Below, piece by piece: positions 1 through 8,688 of a DNA stretch of 64,000 nucleotides. Positions within the stretch are counted from its first letter, which is position 1. Every line of letters starts with the position of its first letter. The translations under genes were made by a program, and so were the position numbers. The stretch comes from Gemmatimonadota bacterium (GTDB taxonomy: Bacteria; Gemmatimonadota; Gemmatimonadetes; Longimicrobiales; Gaopeijiaceae), in contig JAJEBW010000018.1 of the NCBI GenBank assembly GCA_022822325.1, positions 248,001-312,000 on the forward strand. The letters are read 5' to 3'. A model generated the notes under the pieces. That model was not told the DNA's origin and ran no database searches. It worked only from the letters and a program-made list of their open reading frames with translations.

Positions 1-107
1 CGAGGCACGGGCGCCGGCGCGAATGGGCGCGGGCGGGACGCCCGGTTGGCGAAGCGGCCCGAGAGTACGGAGCACCCGGAGCGAGAACCCGAAAGCGAGA
101 GCCCGGA

Positions 108-530
108 ATGAGACACGGACGATTCCTTGCGGGGCTGGTCGGAGTGGCGGCGGTCGTCGGATACCTGATGTTCACCGGAATCAGGGACAGCATGGTGTAC
201 TACCTGACCCCGGTCGAGCTCATGGCGCGAGTGGAGGACGATCCCACCTTCCATGAGATGGGCGTCAAGGTGAGCGGCCGCGTGGTGGCGGGTTCGTGGG
301 AGCGCGGCGGCGGCGGGCTCGGCAGCCACGCCTTCACGGTGGCGGACATGGAGAGCCCCGGGGTCGTCTTCCGGGTCCACTACGAAAACGCTCTCCCCGA
401 CACCTTCAACGACGAGGCGGAGGTGGTCGTCGAGGGCATCTACGGGACCGACGGCGTCTTCCGCGCCCACACCGTCCTCACCAAGTGCGGCAGCCGGTAC
501 GAGGCCGCCGGAGAAGAGCTGGCGGCGTGA
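108..530 (+). CDS. ccmE: Cytochrome c maturation protein CcmE, heme chaperone, CXXXY-type variant
   Basis: 140 aa, N-terminal TM anchor, CcmE-like beta domain (KVSGRVV...VVVEGIYGTDGVFRAHTVLTKCGSRYE); followed by ccmF with a GTGA overlap. Confidence 0.9.
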   Translation: MRHGRFLAGLVGVAAVVGYLMFTGIRDSMVYYLTPVELMARVEDDPTFHEMGVKVSGRVVAGSWERGGGGLGSHAFTVADMESPGVVFRVHYENALPDTFNDEAEVVVEGIYGTDGVFRAHTVLTKCGSRYEAAGEELAA

Positions 531-2575
531 CGACGCTGGGCGAACTCGCCCTCTGGATCGCCCTGCCGATCGCCTTCTGGGGCATGGCGCTCTCCTTCAT
601 CGGGGGCCGGGTGCGCCGCGGCGACCTCGTATTGAGCGGCGAACGCTCGGTCCACGCCGTCACCGGGCTGATTCTGCTGGCCTCGATCGGGATCATCGCG
701 GCCTTTGTCGGCGAACGCTACGAGTACAGCTACGTCGCCAACTATTCCAACCGCGAGCTCGACACCTGGTTCAAGGTCGCCGGGCTCTGGGCGGGGCAGC
801 GCGGATCGCTCGTCTTCTGGACCCTTCTCCTCTCGGTCTTCGCTTCGGTGGCGGTCTTCGCCAACCGCCGCCGCAACCGCGAGTTCATGCCCAACGTGAC
901 CGGAACGCTGCTGGGCATCCTCGCCTTCCTCCTCGTGGTCCTGCTCTTCGCCGACGTGAGCCCCTTCGAACGGCTGGGCTTCACCCCCGCCAACGGCCGG
1001 GGCCTCAATCCGCAGCTCCAGAACTACTGGATGACGATTCATCCGCCGACGCTCTACCTCGGCTTCACCGCCTTCGCCGTTCCCTTCGCCTTCGCCATCT
1101 CCGCGCTTCTCACCGGCCGCCTCGATTCGCGCTGGATCTCCATCACCCGCCGCTGGATCCTCGTGAGCTGGTTCTTCCTCACCTGCGGGATCATCTTCGG
1201 GATGCGCTGGGCCTACGAAGAGCTGGGCTGGGGCGGCTACTGGTTCTGGGATCCGGTGGAAAACGCCTCGCTCCTTCCCTGGCTGACCGCCACCGCCTTC
1301 CTCCACTCGATCCAGATCCAGGAAAACCGGGGGATGCTGAAGGTGTGGAACATGGGGCTGGTGGCGACGACCTTCCTCCTCACCCTCTTCGCCACCTTCC
1401 TGACCCGCTCGGGGCTGATCGAATCGGTGCACAGCTTCGCCGAGAACCTCACGATCGCCTACATCTTCCTGGGATTCATGGGCTCGCTGGCGGTCCTCTC
1501 TCTTCTCCTGATCGTTCACCGGCTGCCGCTGCTCCGCTCCGAGAACCGAATCCAGTCCTTCCTCTCGCGCGAGTCGGCCTTCCTCTTCAACAACCTCCTC
1601 CTGGTGGGAATCACCTTCGCCGTCGCCTGGGGCACGCTCTTTCCCCTGATTACCGAAGGATTCTTCGGCGAAACGATCAATGTGGGGCCGCCCTTCTACA
1701 ACCGGGTCAACATTCCGATCGGGCTGATCCTCCTCACGCTGATGGGGATCGGTCCGGTGATCGCCTGGCGGCGGGCCTCCCCGCGGAATCTGCGGCGCAA
1801 CTTCGTCCTTCCGCTGGGCATGACGGCGGCGACGCTGCTGGCGCTCCTGGCCGCGGGCGTGAGACACTCCATGGCGCTCGCGACCTTCGCCATCTCGGCC
1901 TTCGTCATGACCGTCGTGGTGACCGAGTTCTGGAAGGGAACCAGAGCGCGGGCCCGGATTGCGGGGGAAGGGGCGATGCGCGCCTTCGCGAGCCTGGTGC
2001 GGAGGAACCGGCGGCGGTGGGGCGGATACATCGTGCACGCGGGGGTGGTGGTGGTCTTCACCGGGCTGGCGGGCGCGGCCTTCGATGTGGTGGTGGAACA
2101 GGAGCTGGCGCCGGGGGAAGCGGTGACGATCCGCTCGGCCTTCGGGAACGAATACCGGCTGGTGTACGAGAGTCTGTCGCACTCGCGGCCCCGCGCGGCC
2201 GAGGACGTGGCCGAGAACGACTGGCGCTGGACCGCGCTGATGACGGTGTACCGCAATGGCGAACAGGTCGAGATCGTGCGCCCCGAACGGCGCATCTATC
2301 CGGTCATGGAGCAGCAGTCCACCGAGGTGGGGATTCTGAGCTCGCTCGTCGAGGATCTCTACGTGATTCCGCGCGACGTGGATCTGGACGGCGGCGAGGA
2401 CCGGGTGGTCTTCGAGGTGAAGGCGCTGCCGCTGGTGCCCTGGATCTGGTGCGGTGGACTGGTGGTGGCGGTGGGCGCGCTGGTGGGACTCTGGCCGGCG
2501 GCGAAGGCGCCCGTGCGGGTGGCGGCGGCCCGGCGAAGTCCGGGGCGGGCGGTTCCGGCCGGCGCGGCGGGCTGA
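527..2575 (+). CDS. ccmF: Cytochrome c-type biogenesis protein CcmF
   Basis: Multi-TM protein with WWD domain (WGGYWFWDPVENASLLPWL) and LTRSGLIESVHSF; GTG start overlaps ccmE stop (GTGA). Confidence 0.93.
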   Translation: MTTLGELALWIALPIAFWGMALSFIGGRVRRGDLVLSGERSVHAVTGLILLASIGIIAAFVGERYEYSYVANYSNRELDTWFKVAGLWAGQRGSLVFWTLLLSVFASVAVFANRRRNREFMPNVTGTLLGILAFLLVVLLFADVSPFERLGFTPANGRGLNPQLQNYWMTIHPPTLYLGFTAFAVPFAFAISALLTGRLDSRWISITRRWILVSWFFLTCGIIFGMRWAYEELGWGGYWFWDPVENASLLPWLTATAFLHSIQIQENRGMLKVWNMGLVATTFLLTLFATFLTRSGLIESVHSFAENLTIAYIFLGFMGSLAVLSLLLIVHRLPLLRSENRIQSFLSRESAFLFNNLLLVGITFAVAWGTLFPLITEGFFGETINVGPPFYNRVNIPIGLILLTLMGIGPVIAWRRASPRNLRRNFVLPLGMTAATLLALLAAGVRHSMALATFAISAFVMTVVVTEFWKGTRARARIAGEGAMRAFASLVRRNRRRWGGYIVHAGVVVVFTGLAGAAFDVVVEQELAPGEAVTIRSAFGNEYRLVYESLSHSRPRAAEDVAENDWRWTALMTVYRNGEQVEIVRPERRIYPVMEQQSTEVGILSSLVEDLYVIPRDVDLDGGEDRVVFEVKALPLVPWIWCGGLVVAVGALVGLWPAAKAPVRVAAARRSPGRAVPAGAAG

Positions 2576-2582
2576 CCGCCCC

Positions 2583-3050
2583 ATGACCACCCTGATCGGC
2601 GGGGTGCTGCTGGCCGCGGGCATTCTCCTGTACGTCGTGGAGCCGGTGCTGACAAGGCGCGGGGCCCCGGTCTACGGCGGCGACGACGACCACGACGAGG
2701 GGGCCGCGCGGCGGCGGATCGCCCTGACCGCGCTACGCGATCTCGAGTACGACCGGGCGACCGGCAAGCTCGACGGCCACGACTACGAGACGCTCAAGGC
2801 CGAACTCTCGCGCGATGCGCTGCGGCAGCTCGGGAGGGCGCGCGATCCCCGGGTGGAGCGGGCCTCGGCCGCCCTGGAGGAAGAGATCGCCCAGCTTCGG
2901 AGCGCGCTCCGGGCCGGGCTGGAGTGTGCGGAGTGCGGACACCTCAACCGCCCGGGGGCCCGTTATTGCGGGCATTGCGGCCTTGCACTGGCGGTGGACG
3001 GGGGCGGGAAGGGGTCGCGGGACGCGGCCGCCCGGCGGGACGCGCGCTGA
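2583..3050 (+). CDS. CcmI-like TM/coil protein with C-terminal zinc ribbon (CAECGHLNRPGARYCGHCG)
   Basis: 155 aa; one N-terminal TM, charged helical segment (ALRDLEYDRATGKLDGHDYETLKAEL), CxxC...CxxC; lies inside the ccm operon. Confidence 0.7.
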   Translation: MTTLIGGVLLAAGILLYVVEPVLTRRGAPVYGGDDDHDEGAARRRIALTALRDLEYDRATGKLDGHDYETLKAELSRDALRQLGRARDPRVERASAALEEEIAQLRSALRAGLECAECGHLNRPGARYCGHCGLALAVDGGGKGSRDAAARRDAR

Positions 3051-3748
3051 TGCTCGCCGCCCGGGAGCTCGTCTGCGACTACGGCCCGACGCGCGCGCTC
3101 GACGGGGTGGGGCTTGCGGTGGGGCGGGGCGCGACGCTGGGGGTCTTCGGGGCCAACGGGGCCGGGAAGACGACGTTGCTGCGCGTCCTGAGCGGGGAAC
3201 GCCGGGTGGAAGGGGGCCGGGTCGAGATGGACGGGGTGGCCGTGCGGGGGACCGATGCGGGGTGGCGGGGAAGGGTGGGGGTGGTGTCTCACCGCACCGG
3301 GCTCTATCGCAAGCTGACCGCCGCCGAGAACCTGGCCTTCTTCGCCGCGCTTCGGGAGTTGCCGCGCGACCGGAGAACGCTGGAGGGCGCGCTGGACCGG
3401 GTCGGCGCGGCGGCGCTGGCCGATCGTCGGGTGGACCTTCTGTCGCGGGGACAGCGCCAACGGGTCGCGCTTGCCCGCAGCCTGATGCACGCTCCCGAAA
3501 TCCTCCTCCTGGACGAGCCCTTCAGCGGGCTCGATCCCGATGGTGCGCGGCGTCTGGAGGCCCTGCTGCGCGAAGGCGGGGAGGGCCGGATCGTCGTGCT
3601 GGCGACGCACAATCTGGCGCGCGGGCTCGCCCTCTCCGACCGGGTCGTGGTGCTGCGCCGCGGCCGCAAGACCCTCGACGCCGAGGCGCGCGGCCTCTCC
3701 GCCGACCGGCTCCTGCACCACTTCGCGGCCGGGGCGGTCGCCGCGTGA
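3050..3748 (+). CDS. ccmA: Heme exporter ABC transporter ATPase CcmA
   Basis: Walker A (GANGAGKTT), LSRGQRQRVALARSL, LLLDEPFSGLD; ATGA overlap with preceding gene. Confidence 0.9.
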   Translation: MLAARELVCDYGPTRALDGVGLAVGRGATLGVFGANGAGKTTLLRVLSGERRVEGGRVEMDGVAVRGTDAGWRGRVGVVSHRTGLYRKLTAAENLAFFAALRELPRDRRTLEGALDRVGAAALADRRVDLLSRGQRQRVALARSLMHAPEILLLDEPFSGLDPDGARRLEALLREGGEGRIVVLATHNLARGLALSDRVVVLRRGRKTLDAEARGLSADRLLHHFAAGAVAA

Positions 3749-3839
3749 GCTCCTCGGCCGGCGCCCGGGCCGCGGCGAGGACCGCGCTCCCGAGCGGCGG
3801 AGGCCGCGCCGAAGCGCCGCCCGCGGGCGGGATCGATCG

Positions 3840-4517
3840 ATGAGGGAGCTGCGCCGCGTCGCGATCATCGCGCTGCGCGACCTCCGCGCCGAGCTCCGGG
3901 GCGGGGGGCGGCTGCCGGCGATGATCGCCTTTGTGGTCCTGGCTTCCTTCCTCTTCGCCTTCACCATCGACCGCGCCCAGATCTCTCCGCGGGGGATTGC
4001 GGCGCCCCTCCTCTGGCTGATCCTGCTCTTCGCGGTCGCGGCGGGCGCGGGGCGCACCTTCGACGGAGAGGAGGACGACGGCGCCTTCCGTCACCTGCTT
4101 CTCGCGCCCGTCTCGCGCCACGCCATCTTCCTGGGCAAATCGGCCGCCAATCTGGTTCTTCTCTGGATCGTGACGGTCCTTGCCTTCGTGGCGATCACCG
4201 CCTTTCTTGGGGTCGGCGCACCCGGATCCGTCTCGCATCACGCCGCCGTCCTTCTGCCGGGAACGATCGGGCTGGCCGCCTCGGGCGCCTTCTTCGGGCT
4301 GGTGTCGCGCCACAGCGATCTGGGCGACTCTCTCCTTCCCGTCCTCGCCTTCCCCCTCCTGGTTCCGGTCGTCTTCTTCGGGTCCACCGCCTCGACGCGC
4401 ATCTTCCTGGAACGGCCCTGGACCGAAGTCTCCGGATCGGTGCGGTTGCTCTGGGCATTCGCCCTGGGTTTCGTTACCGTCGGATCCGCGCTCTTTCGCC
4501 ACTTGACGGAGGACTGA
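3840..4517 (+). CDS. ccmB: Heme exporter membrane protein CcmB
   Basis: Six-TM-like CcmB (FDGEEDDGAFRHLLLAPVSRHAIFLGKSAANL); position after ccmA. Confidence 0.88.
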   Translation: MRELRRVAIIALRDLRAELRGGGRLPAMIAFVVLASFLFAFTIDRAQISPRGIAAPLLWLILLFAVAAGAGRTFDGEEDDGAFRHLLLAPVSRHAIFLGKSAANLVLLWIVTVLAFVAITAFLGVGAPGSVSHHAAVLLPGTIGLAASGAFFGLVSRHSDLGDSLLPVLAFPLLVPVVFFGSTASTRIFLERPWTEVSGSVRLLWAFALGFVTVGSALFRHLTED

Positions 4518-4525
4518 TTTCAGAG

Positions 4526-5320
4526 ATGCCCGATTCAGATATTCCCGATTCAGAGATGCCCGCTCCGGAAATGCCCGCTCCGGCGCCGCCGACCCCGGAG
4601 ACGCCGGCCAACCCCGCGAAGAGGGCGGAACGCGCGGGCGGACTCGGATTCGCGCTCTCCGCGGCCGGGATCGCCGTCACTCTGCTGGTGCACTGGATGG
4701 TGGTGGACTGGGTGCCGACCGAGGCCTCGCAGGGGATTGTCCAGCGGATCTTCTACATCCATGTCCCCGCTGCCTGGGTCACCTTTCTGGCCTTTGGAAT
4801 CGTGGCGCTGGCAAGCGCGGCCTACCTCTGGCTGGAGGAGGAACGGGCCGATGCGGCCGCCGTCGCCGCCGCCGAGGGAGGGCTGGTCTTCGGCGCGATC
4901 ATGCTGATCTCCGGTCCGCTCTGGGGACGGATCGCCTGGGGCGCCTACTGGAGCGGGGAGCCCCGCCTGACCCTCACCCTGCTCCTCTGGTTCACCTACC
5001 TGGGGTACTTCCTGCTGCGCGGATCGGTGGCCAATCCACGCAGGGGACGGCGTTTTGCGGCGGTTCTGGCGATCGTGGGTTCGCTGAACATTCCCCTGAT
5101 CCATGTCAGCGTCACCTGGTTCCGCTCGCTGCACCCCGGACCGGTGGTGATCAAGCCCGAGGGTCCCACGCTGCACCCGGATATGCTTGCCACCCTGCTG
5201 ACCTCGCTGGCCGGCTTCACCCTGCTCTTTCTGGGGCTCTTCTTCCTTCGCTACGGGACCGAGCTGCTGGAGCGGCGCACGGGGCTTCCCGCGGGCGGAA
5301 GGGCGCAACAAGGAGAATGA
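4526..5320 (+). CDS. ccmC: Heme exporter protein CcmC
   Basis: IFYIHVPAAWVTF, WGAYWSGEPRLT variant WWD segment, LHPGPVV; N-terminal repeat-derived extension. Confidence 0.9.
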   Translation: MPDSDIPDSEMPAPEMPAPAPPTPETPANPAKRAERAGGLGFALSAAGIAVTLLVHWMVVDWVPTEASQGIVQRIFYIHVPAAWVTFLAFGIVALASAAYLWLEEERADAAAVAAAEGGLVFGAIMLISGPLWGRIAWGAYWSGEPRLTLTLLLWFTYLGYFLLRGSVANPRRGRRFAAVLAIVGSLNIPLIHVSVTWFRSLHPGPVVIKPEGPTLHPDMLATLLTSLAGFTLLFLGLFFLRYGTELLERRTGLPAGGRAQQGE

Positions 5321-5550
5321 CGATGATCGATCCGGTCCTTCCTGGCGCGCTCGCCGGCGCCGCGGCCGATGCGGCTCACGCCATCCAGAGCGGAGACATT
5401 CCTTCGCTTCGCCCCTACATCCATGTCTTTCTCGCCTATGGGGCGGCCTGGCTCCTGATCCTGGTCTGGATATGGCGCATATCGAGCAGCCTCAGGGCGC
5501 TGGCCCGGTCGCGGACGCCGACCTCAGACGCGCCGCCACCTCCGGCGTAA
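5317..5550 (+). CDS. ccmD: CcmD-like small membrane protein
   Basis: 77 aa, single TM YIHVFLAYGAAWLLILVWIWRI; ATGA overlap with ccmC. Confidence 0.75.
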   Translation: MTMIDPVLPGALAGAAADAAHAIQSGDIPSLRPYIHVFLAYGAAWLLILVWIWRISSSLRALARSRTPTSDAPPPPA

Positions 5551-6961
5551 GGTCCTCCGCGCGGTCGATGTCGGACTCGGGCGGGAGGAAGGTCACCGCG
5601 GCGCCGGCGGCCCTGGCCCTGCGGAGCGTGTCCTCCAGCAGATGGGAAGTGCTCCAGCGCACGTCCGCGAAGAGTTCGGGCCGGTACGCGCGAAGACCCA
5701 ACAGGTAGTAGCCGCCGTCGGTCGCCGGTCCCAGGACCGCATCGGCGCTTTCCAGCGCTGCGAAGGCCAGCTCGACCCGGGCGCGATCCACCGCGAGGGC
5801 GTCGGTGCCGATCGCGACCACCCGCTCGGCCAGGGGGAAGGCGCGCTCGAACATCGCCGAGATGCGCGCGCCGAGGTCGCCGGAGGGTTGCGGCCAGAGG
5901 CGCGAGGGCAGGTTGCCGAGCCAGTCGCGGATCGCCGGGGCCGCGTCGGGGGGATCGTGACAGACGGCGACGGCGGCGTCCAGACCCGCCAACTGGTCGA
6001 TCACCAGGCGGCCCATGCGGCGGTAGAGCGCGGCCGCTTCGGCGTCGCCGATGGTGCGTCCGAGCCGGGTCTTGACCGCGCCGGGACGGGGCGCCTTCGC
6101 GAAGACGAGCACCATTCTGCGGGGCGCGTCTTCCGCCGTGCCCGTCCCATCCCGCCGCGCTTCCCTCTTTCGGCTTGCGGACGGGGACCGCTCCGCCCGG
6201 GAGGAGCGCGAGCGCACGCCGCGCCGCAGCGAGGTCACGCGCCCGGGCCCGGGGTCGCCCCCGATCCGGCCGCGCCGCGGGGGATAGCGGTGGGCGAGTT
6301 CGGCCGGTGCGGCGCCGCGCAGGAAACGCGAGATCAGCCAGGCGTTGCGCACCCATCCCCGGATTCGTCCCTCTTCTTCGTAGCGCCGAGCGCTGGAGAC
6401 GATCACGGCGTTCAGTTGCCGCAGCCGGCCGGCGCGGAGGAGGCGCCGCGCGAGGATCGCATCCTCCAGAACGGGTTCGTCGGGGTAGGGACCCACCTCG
6501 AAGAAGAGATCGCGGGGGACCAGAAGTCCCTGATCGCCGTAGACCAGCCCCGTGCGGCGCACCCGGATTCGCTGCCCGCCCTCGATCAGCCGGTAGTAGA
6601 GGGCGGGGTGGTCGATGGCCAGACCGAAAAAGGCGGCATCGAAGGGGGAGGACGCCATGTGACCCTCGATCGCGCGGAGCGCTGCGGCGTCCAGGCGGGA
6701 GTCGGCGTGCAGCATCAGGAGCCAGGGAGACTTCAGAAGGGCCGCCCCGGCGTTCATCTGCCGCGCCCGCCCCGGGTCCGAGCGCATGACCATCGCTCCG
6801 TGCGCGCGCGCAACGGCCACCGTTCCGTCGCGCGATCCCCCATCCACGACCAGAACTCGCGCGGCAGGACGGAGCCCGCGCAGATCGCCCAGGAGAGGAG
6901 GAAGGGTCTCGGCCTCGTCGATCGCCGGAATGATCACCCCCAACTCGGCGGCCAGCGGCAT
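5492..6961 (-). CDS. Bifunctional glycosyltransferase: N-terminal GT2 (TIGR04283-like) fused to C-terminal DUF2064 (TIGR04282-like)
   Basis: LGVIIPAIDEAETLPPLLGDL...VVDGGSRDGTV...MLHADSRLD then MVLVFAKAPRPGAVKTRLGRTIGDAEAAALYRRM...GPATDGGYYLLGLR in one uninterrupted frame; the ORF-track call extends further upstream. Confidence 0.85.
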   Translation of the reverse strand: MPLAAELGVIIPAIDEAETLPPLLGDLRGLRPAARVLVVDGGSRDGTVAVARAHGAMVMRSDPGRARQMNAGAALLKSPWLLMLHADSRLDAAALRAIEGHMASSPFDAAFFGLAIDHPALYYRLIEGGQRIRVRRTGLVYGDQGLLVPRDLFFEVGPYPDEPVLEDAILARRLLRAGRLRQLNAVIVSSARRYEEEGRIRGWVRNAWLISRFLRGAAPAELAHRYPPRRGRIGGDPGPGRVTSLRRGVRSRSSRAERSPSASRKREARRDGTGTAEDAPRRMVLVFAKAPRPGAVKTRLGRTIGDAEAAALYRRMGRLVIDQLAGLDAAVAVCHDPPDAAPAIRDWLGNLPSRLWPQPSGDLGARISAMFERAFPLAERVVAIGTDALAVDRARVELAFAALESADAVLGPATDGGYYLLGLRAYRPELFADVRWSTSHLLEDTLRRARAAGAAVTFLPPESDIDRAEDLTPEVAARLRSASATGPAP

Positions 6962-7005
6962 GGTCCCCGTCCCCGGTCGGTCTCGGCTGCGGCGTCGCTG
7001 GCGCG

Positions 7006-8688
7006 TCAGCGGATGGGCGCGTCGTTCAGCGTCCAGTCGTACTCGATGAAGGAGATCTCCGAAGCGGGATCCTCGAGGGCGGCGCGCGCCTCGCCGGCGA
7101 GGTATCCGGCCAGAAAGCGCCGGACCCCCTCCACCCCGCCAAAGTCCTCGCTGAACCAGTTCAGCACCTCGTTGATGCGCACGACTCGCCTGCCGCCATC
7201 CTCCGCCGACACCCGGAAGTGCAGGGGGTCGCCCACGAAGGAATCCACCCGTTCGTCCAGTTGGGTCCGGAGGGTCGCGCCCAGGTAGGCGCGGGGGATC
7301 AGCGGCGGACAGCTCACCGCGGCGCAGTTGATCGCGAAGTGGATGCGCGGATCGCCCATGGGCCGAATGATCTCGTGCTCGATCTCGTCCTGCGAGCGCT
7401 CCCGTCCCGCAACCCGGCAGTGGTCGCCGGTGAAGACGTCGGCGATCTGCCAGACCGAGTTGGCGGGTCGTCCGGCCACCCGGTTCCTGATTCCATGGAA
7501 TCCGCCCGCCGGCCTGATCGGGTAGTGCTCGATCACCCGCTTCAGCATGCAGGCGTTGTAGGCGTTGATCCAGAAGGCCAGCCGGTCGTCCTGCGAGGCC
7601 TGCGCGAGAGCGGCCGGATCGGTGGCGCCCAGCGCTTCGAGGTATCGCCGGAGCGGGGCGGAATCGGAGGAGAGGCGGCCGTAGTCCACCCCCTTGTCGT
7701 GCACCGCCCCGGCCAGCGCGCGCGAGAAGGAGGCATGGTCGGGGAGGCCGTCGGGATTTCGGCTCTGCGCCCCGGCGGGTGCGGTTCCCAAGGTCGCGCC
7801 GGCCAGCGCCGCCGGGAGCGCGATTGCGCGGAGAGCTTTCCCTTTTTCCCCTGTGGCGCCCGGAAGGCGGACCCCCAGACGGCGGAGCAGCGCCGGCAGG
7901 AAGCTGAGCAGGACAAGGAGCAGCCCCGCGAATCCCACCCGGAGGAGCGCGTCGGTCCACGCCTCCTGCGATCCCTGGAGAAGGGCATCGGCGAAATACG
8001 TGTAGATCGCGGCGCCGGGCACGATTCCGATCAGCGTCGCAAGGGCGTAGCTGCGCCACCGAATCGGAAGAAGTCCCGATCCGAAGTTCAGCACATTGAA
8101 GGGCACCAGGGGAATGAGACGCAGGGTCAGAATTCCCCGGAATCCGTGTTTCATCGTCGCCTGCTCCAGCTTTTCCAGTGCGGCCGAGTTGCGGCGAAGT
8201 CTCCCGGCGCTGCGGCCGGCCAGCGAGACGACGCCGTCCCGGCCCAGCTTGCGCGCCATGAGGAAGGCGGCGTTGGCCCCGAGGTTCGCCCCCGCCAGAT
8301 TGAGGACCGTTCCCCAGGCGAATCCGAAGATGACGCCTCCGGAGAGGGTCAGGAAGGTGCCGGGAACCGCCAGCGCCGTCGCCGCCGCATAGAGCGCGAC
8401 GAAGATCGCCGGGGCCCAGGGGTGACCCCGCAGCCACGCGATGAGTTCGAAGATGCCCTCGCGGGAAAGGTAGTTCCCCAGCGGGGTCAGCGTCGCGACC
8501 AGAAATGCCGCGATCAGGAGGAGGGCCAGGATCCCGATCCGGAGAAGGGGTCCGCGGCCCCGCGCCGGAGTCGCGTTCATTCCAGCCGGTTCCGCTTCGG
8601 CCGCGCTCGTTTCGGCAGGTCCTTTTTCAGCAGGTTTTCTTCCATCCGGTTCAACCCCGGCCGACCGGGGCGGGATCACTTCAGCCAT
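7006..8688 (-). CDS. TVP38/TMEM64 (VTT) membrane domain fused to DUF547 domain
   Basis: N-terminal half: GTFLTLSGGVIFGFAWGTVLNLAGANLGANAAF...LRLIPLVPFNVLNFGSGL; C-terminal half: LAFWINAYNACMLKRVIEHYP...HFAINCAAVSCPPL (DUF547). Confidence 0.85.
   Translation of the reverse strand: MAEVIPPRSAGVEPDGRKPAEKGPAETSAAEAEPAGMNATPARGRGPLLRIGILALLLIAAFLVATLTPLGNYLSREGIFELIAWLRGHPWAPAIFVALYAAATALAVPGTFLTLSGGVIFGFAWGTVLNLAGANLGANAAFLMARKLGRDGVVSLAGRSAGRLRRNSAALEKLEQATMKHGFRGILTLRLIPLVPFNVLNFGSGLLPIRWRSYALATLIGIVPGAAIYTYFADALLQGSQEAWTDALLRVGFAGLLLVLLSFLPALLRRLGVRLPGATGEKGKALRAIALPAALAGATLGTAPAGAQSRNPDGLPDHASFSRALAGAVHDKGVDYGRLSSDSAPLRRYLEALGATDPAALAQASQDDRLAFWINAYNACMLKRVIEHYPIRPAGGFHGIRNRVAGRPANSVWQIADVFTGDHCRVAGRERSQDEIEHEIIRPMGDPRIHFAINCAAVSCPPLIPRAYLGATLRTQLDERVDSFVGDPLHFRVSAEDGGRRVVRINEVLNWFSEDFGGVEGVRRFLAGYLAGEARAALEDPASEISFIEYDWTLNDAPIR

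Noticed and set aside
440-2623. 727-aa minus-strand ORF antisense to ccmF, plus many similar long antisense ORFs across the window
   Set aside because: High GC creates long spurious frames; translations are Arg/Pro/Gly-rich with no recognisable domain, and the opposite strand encodes a conserved protein.
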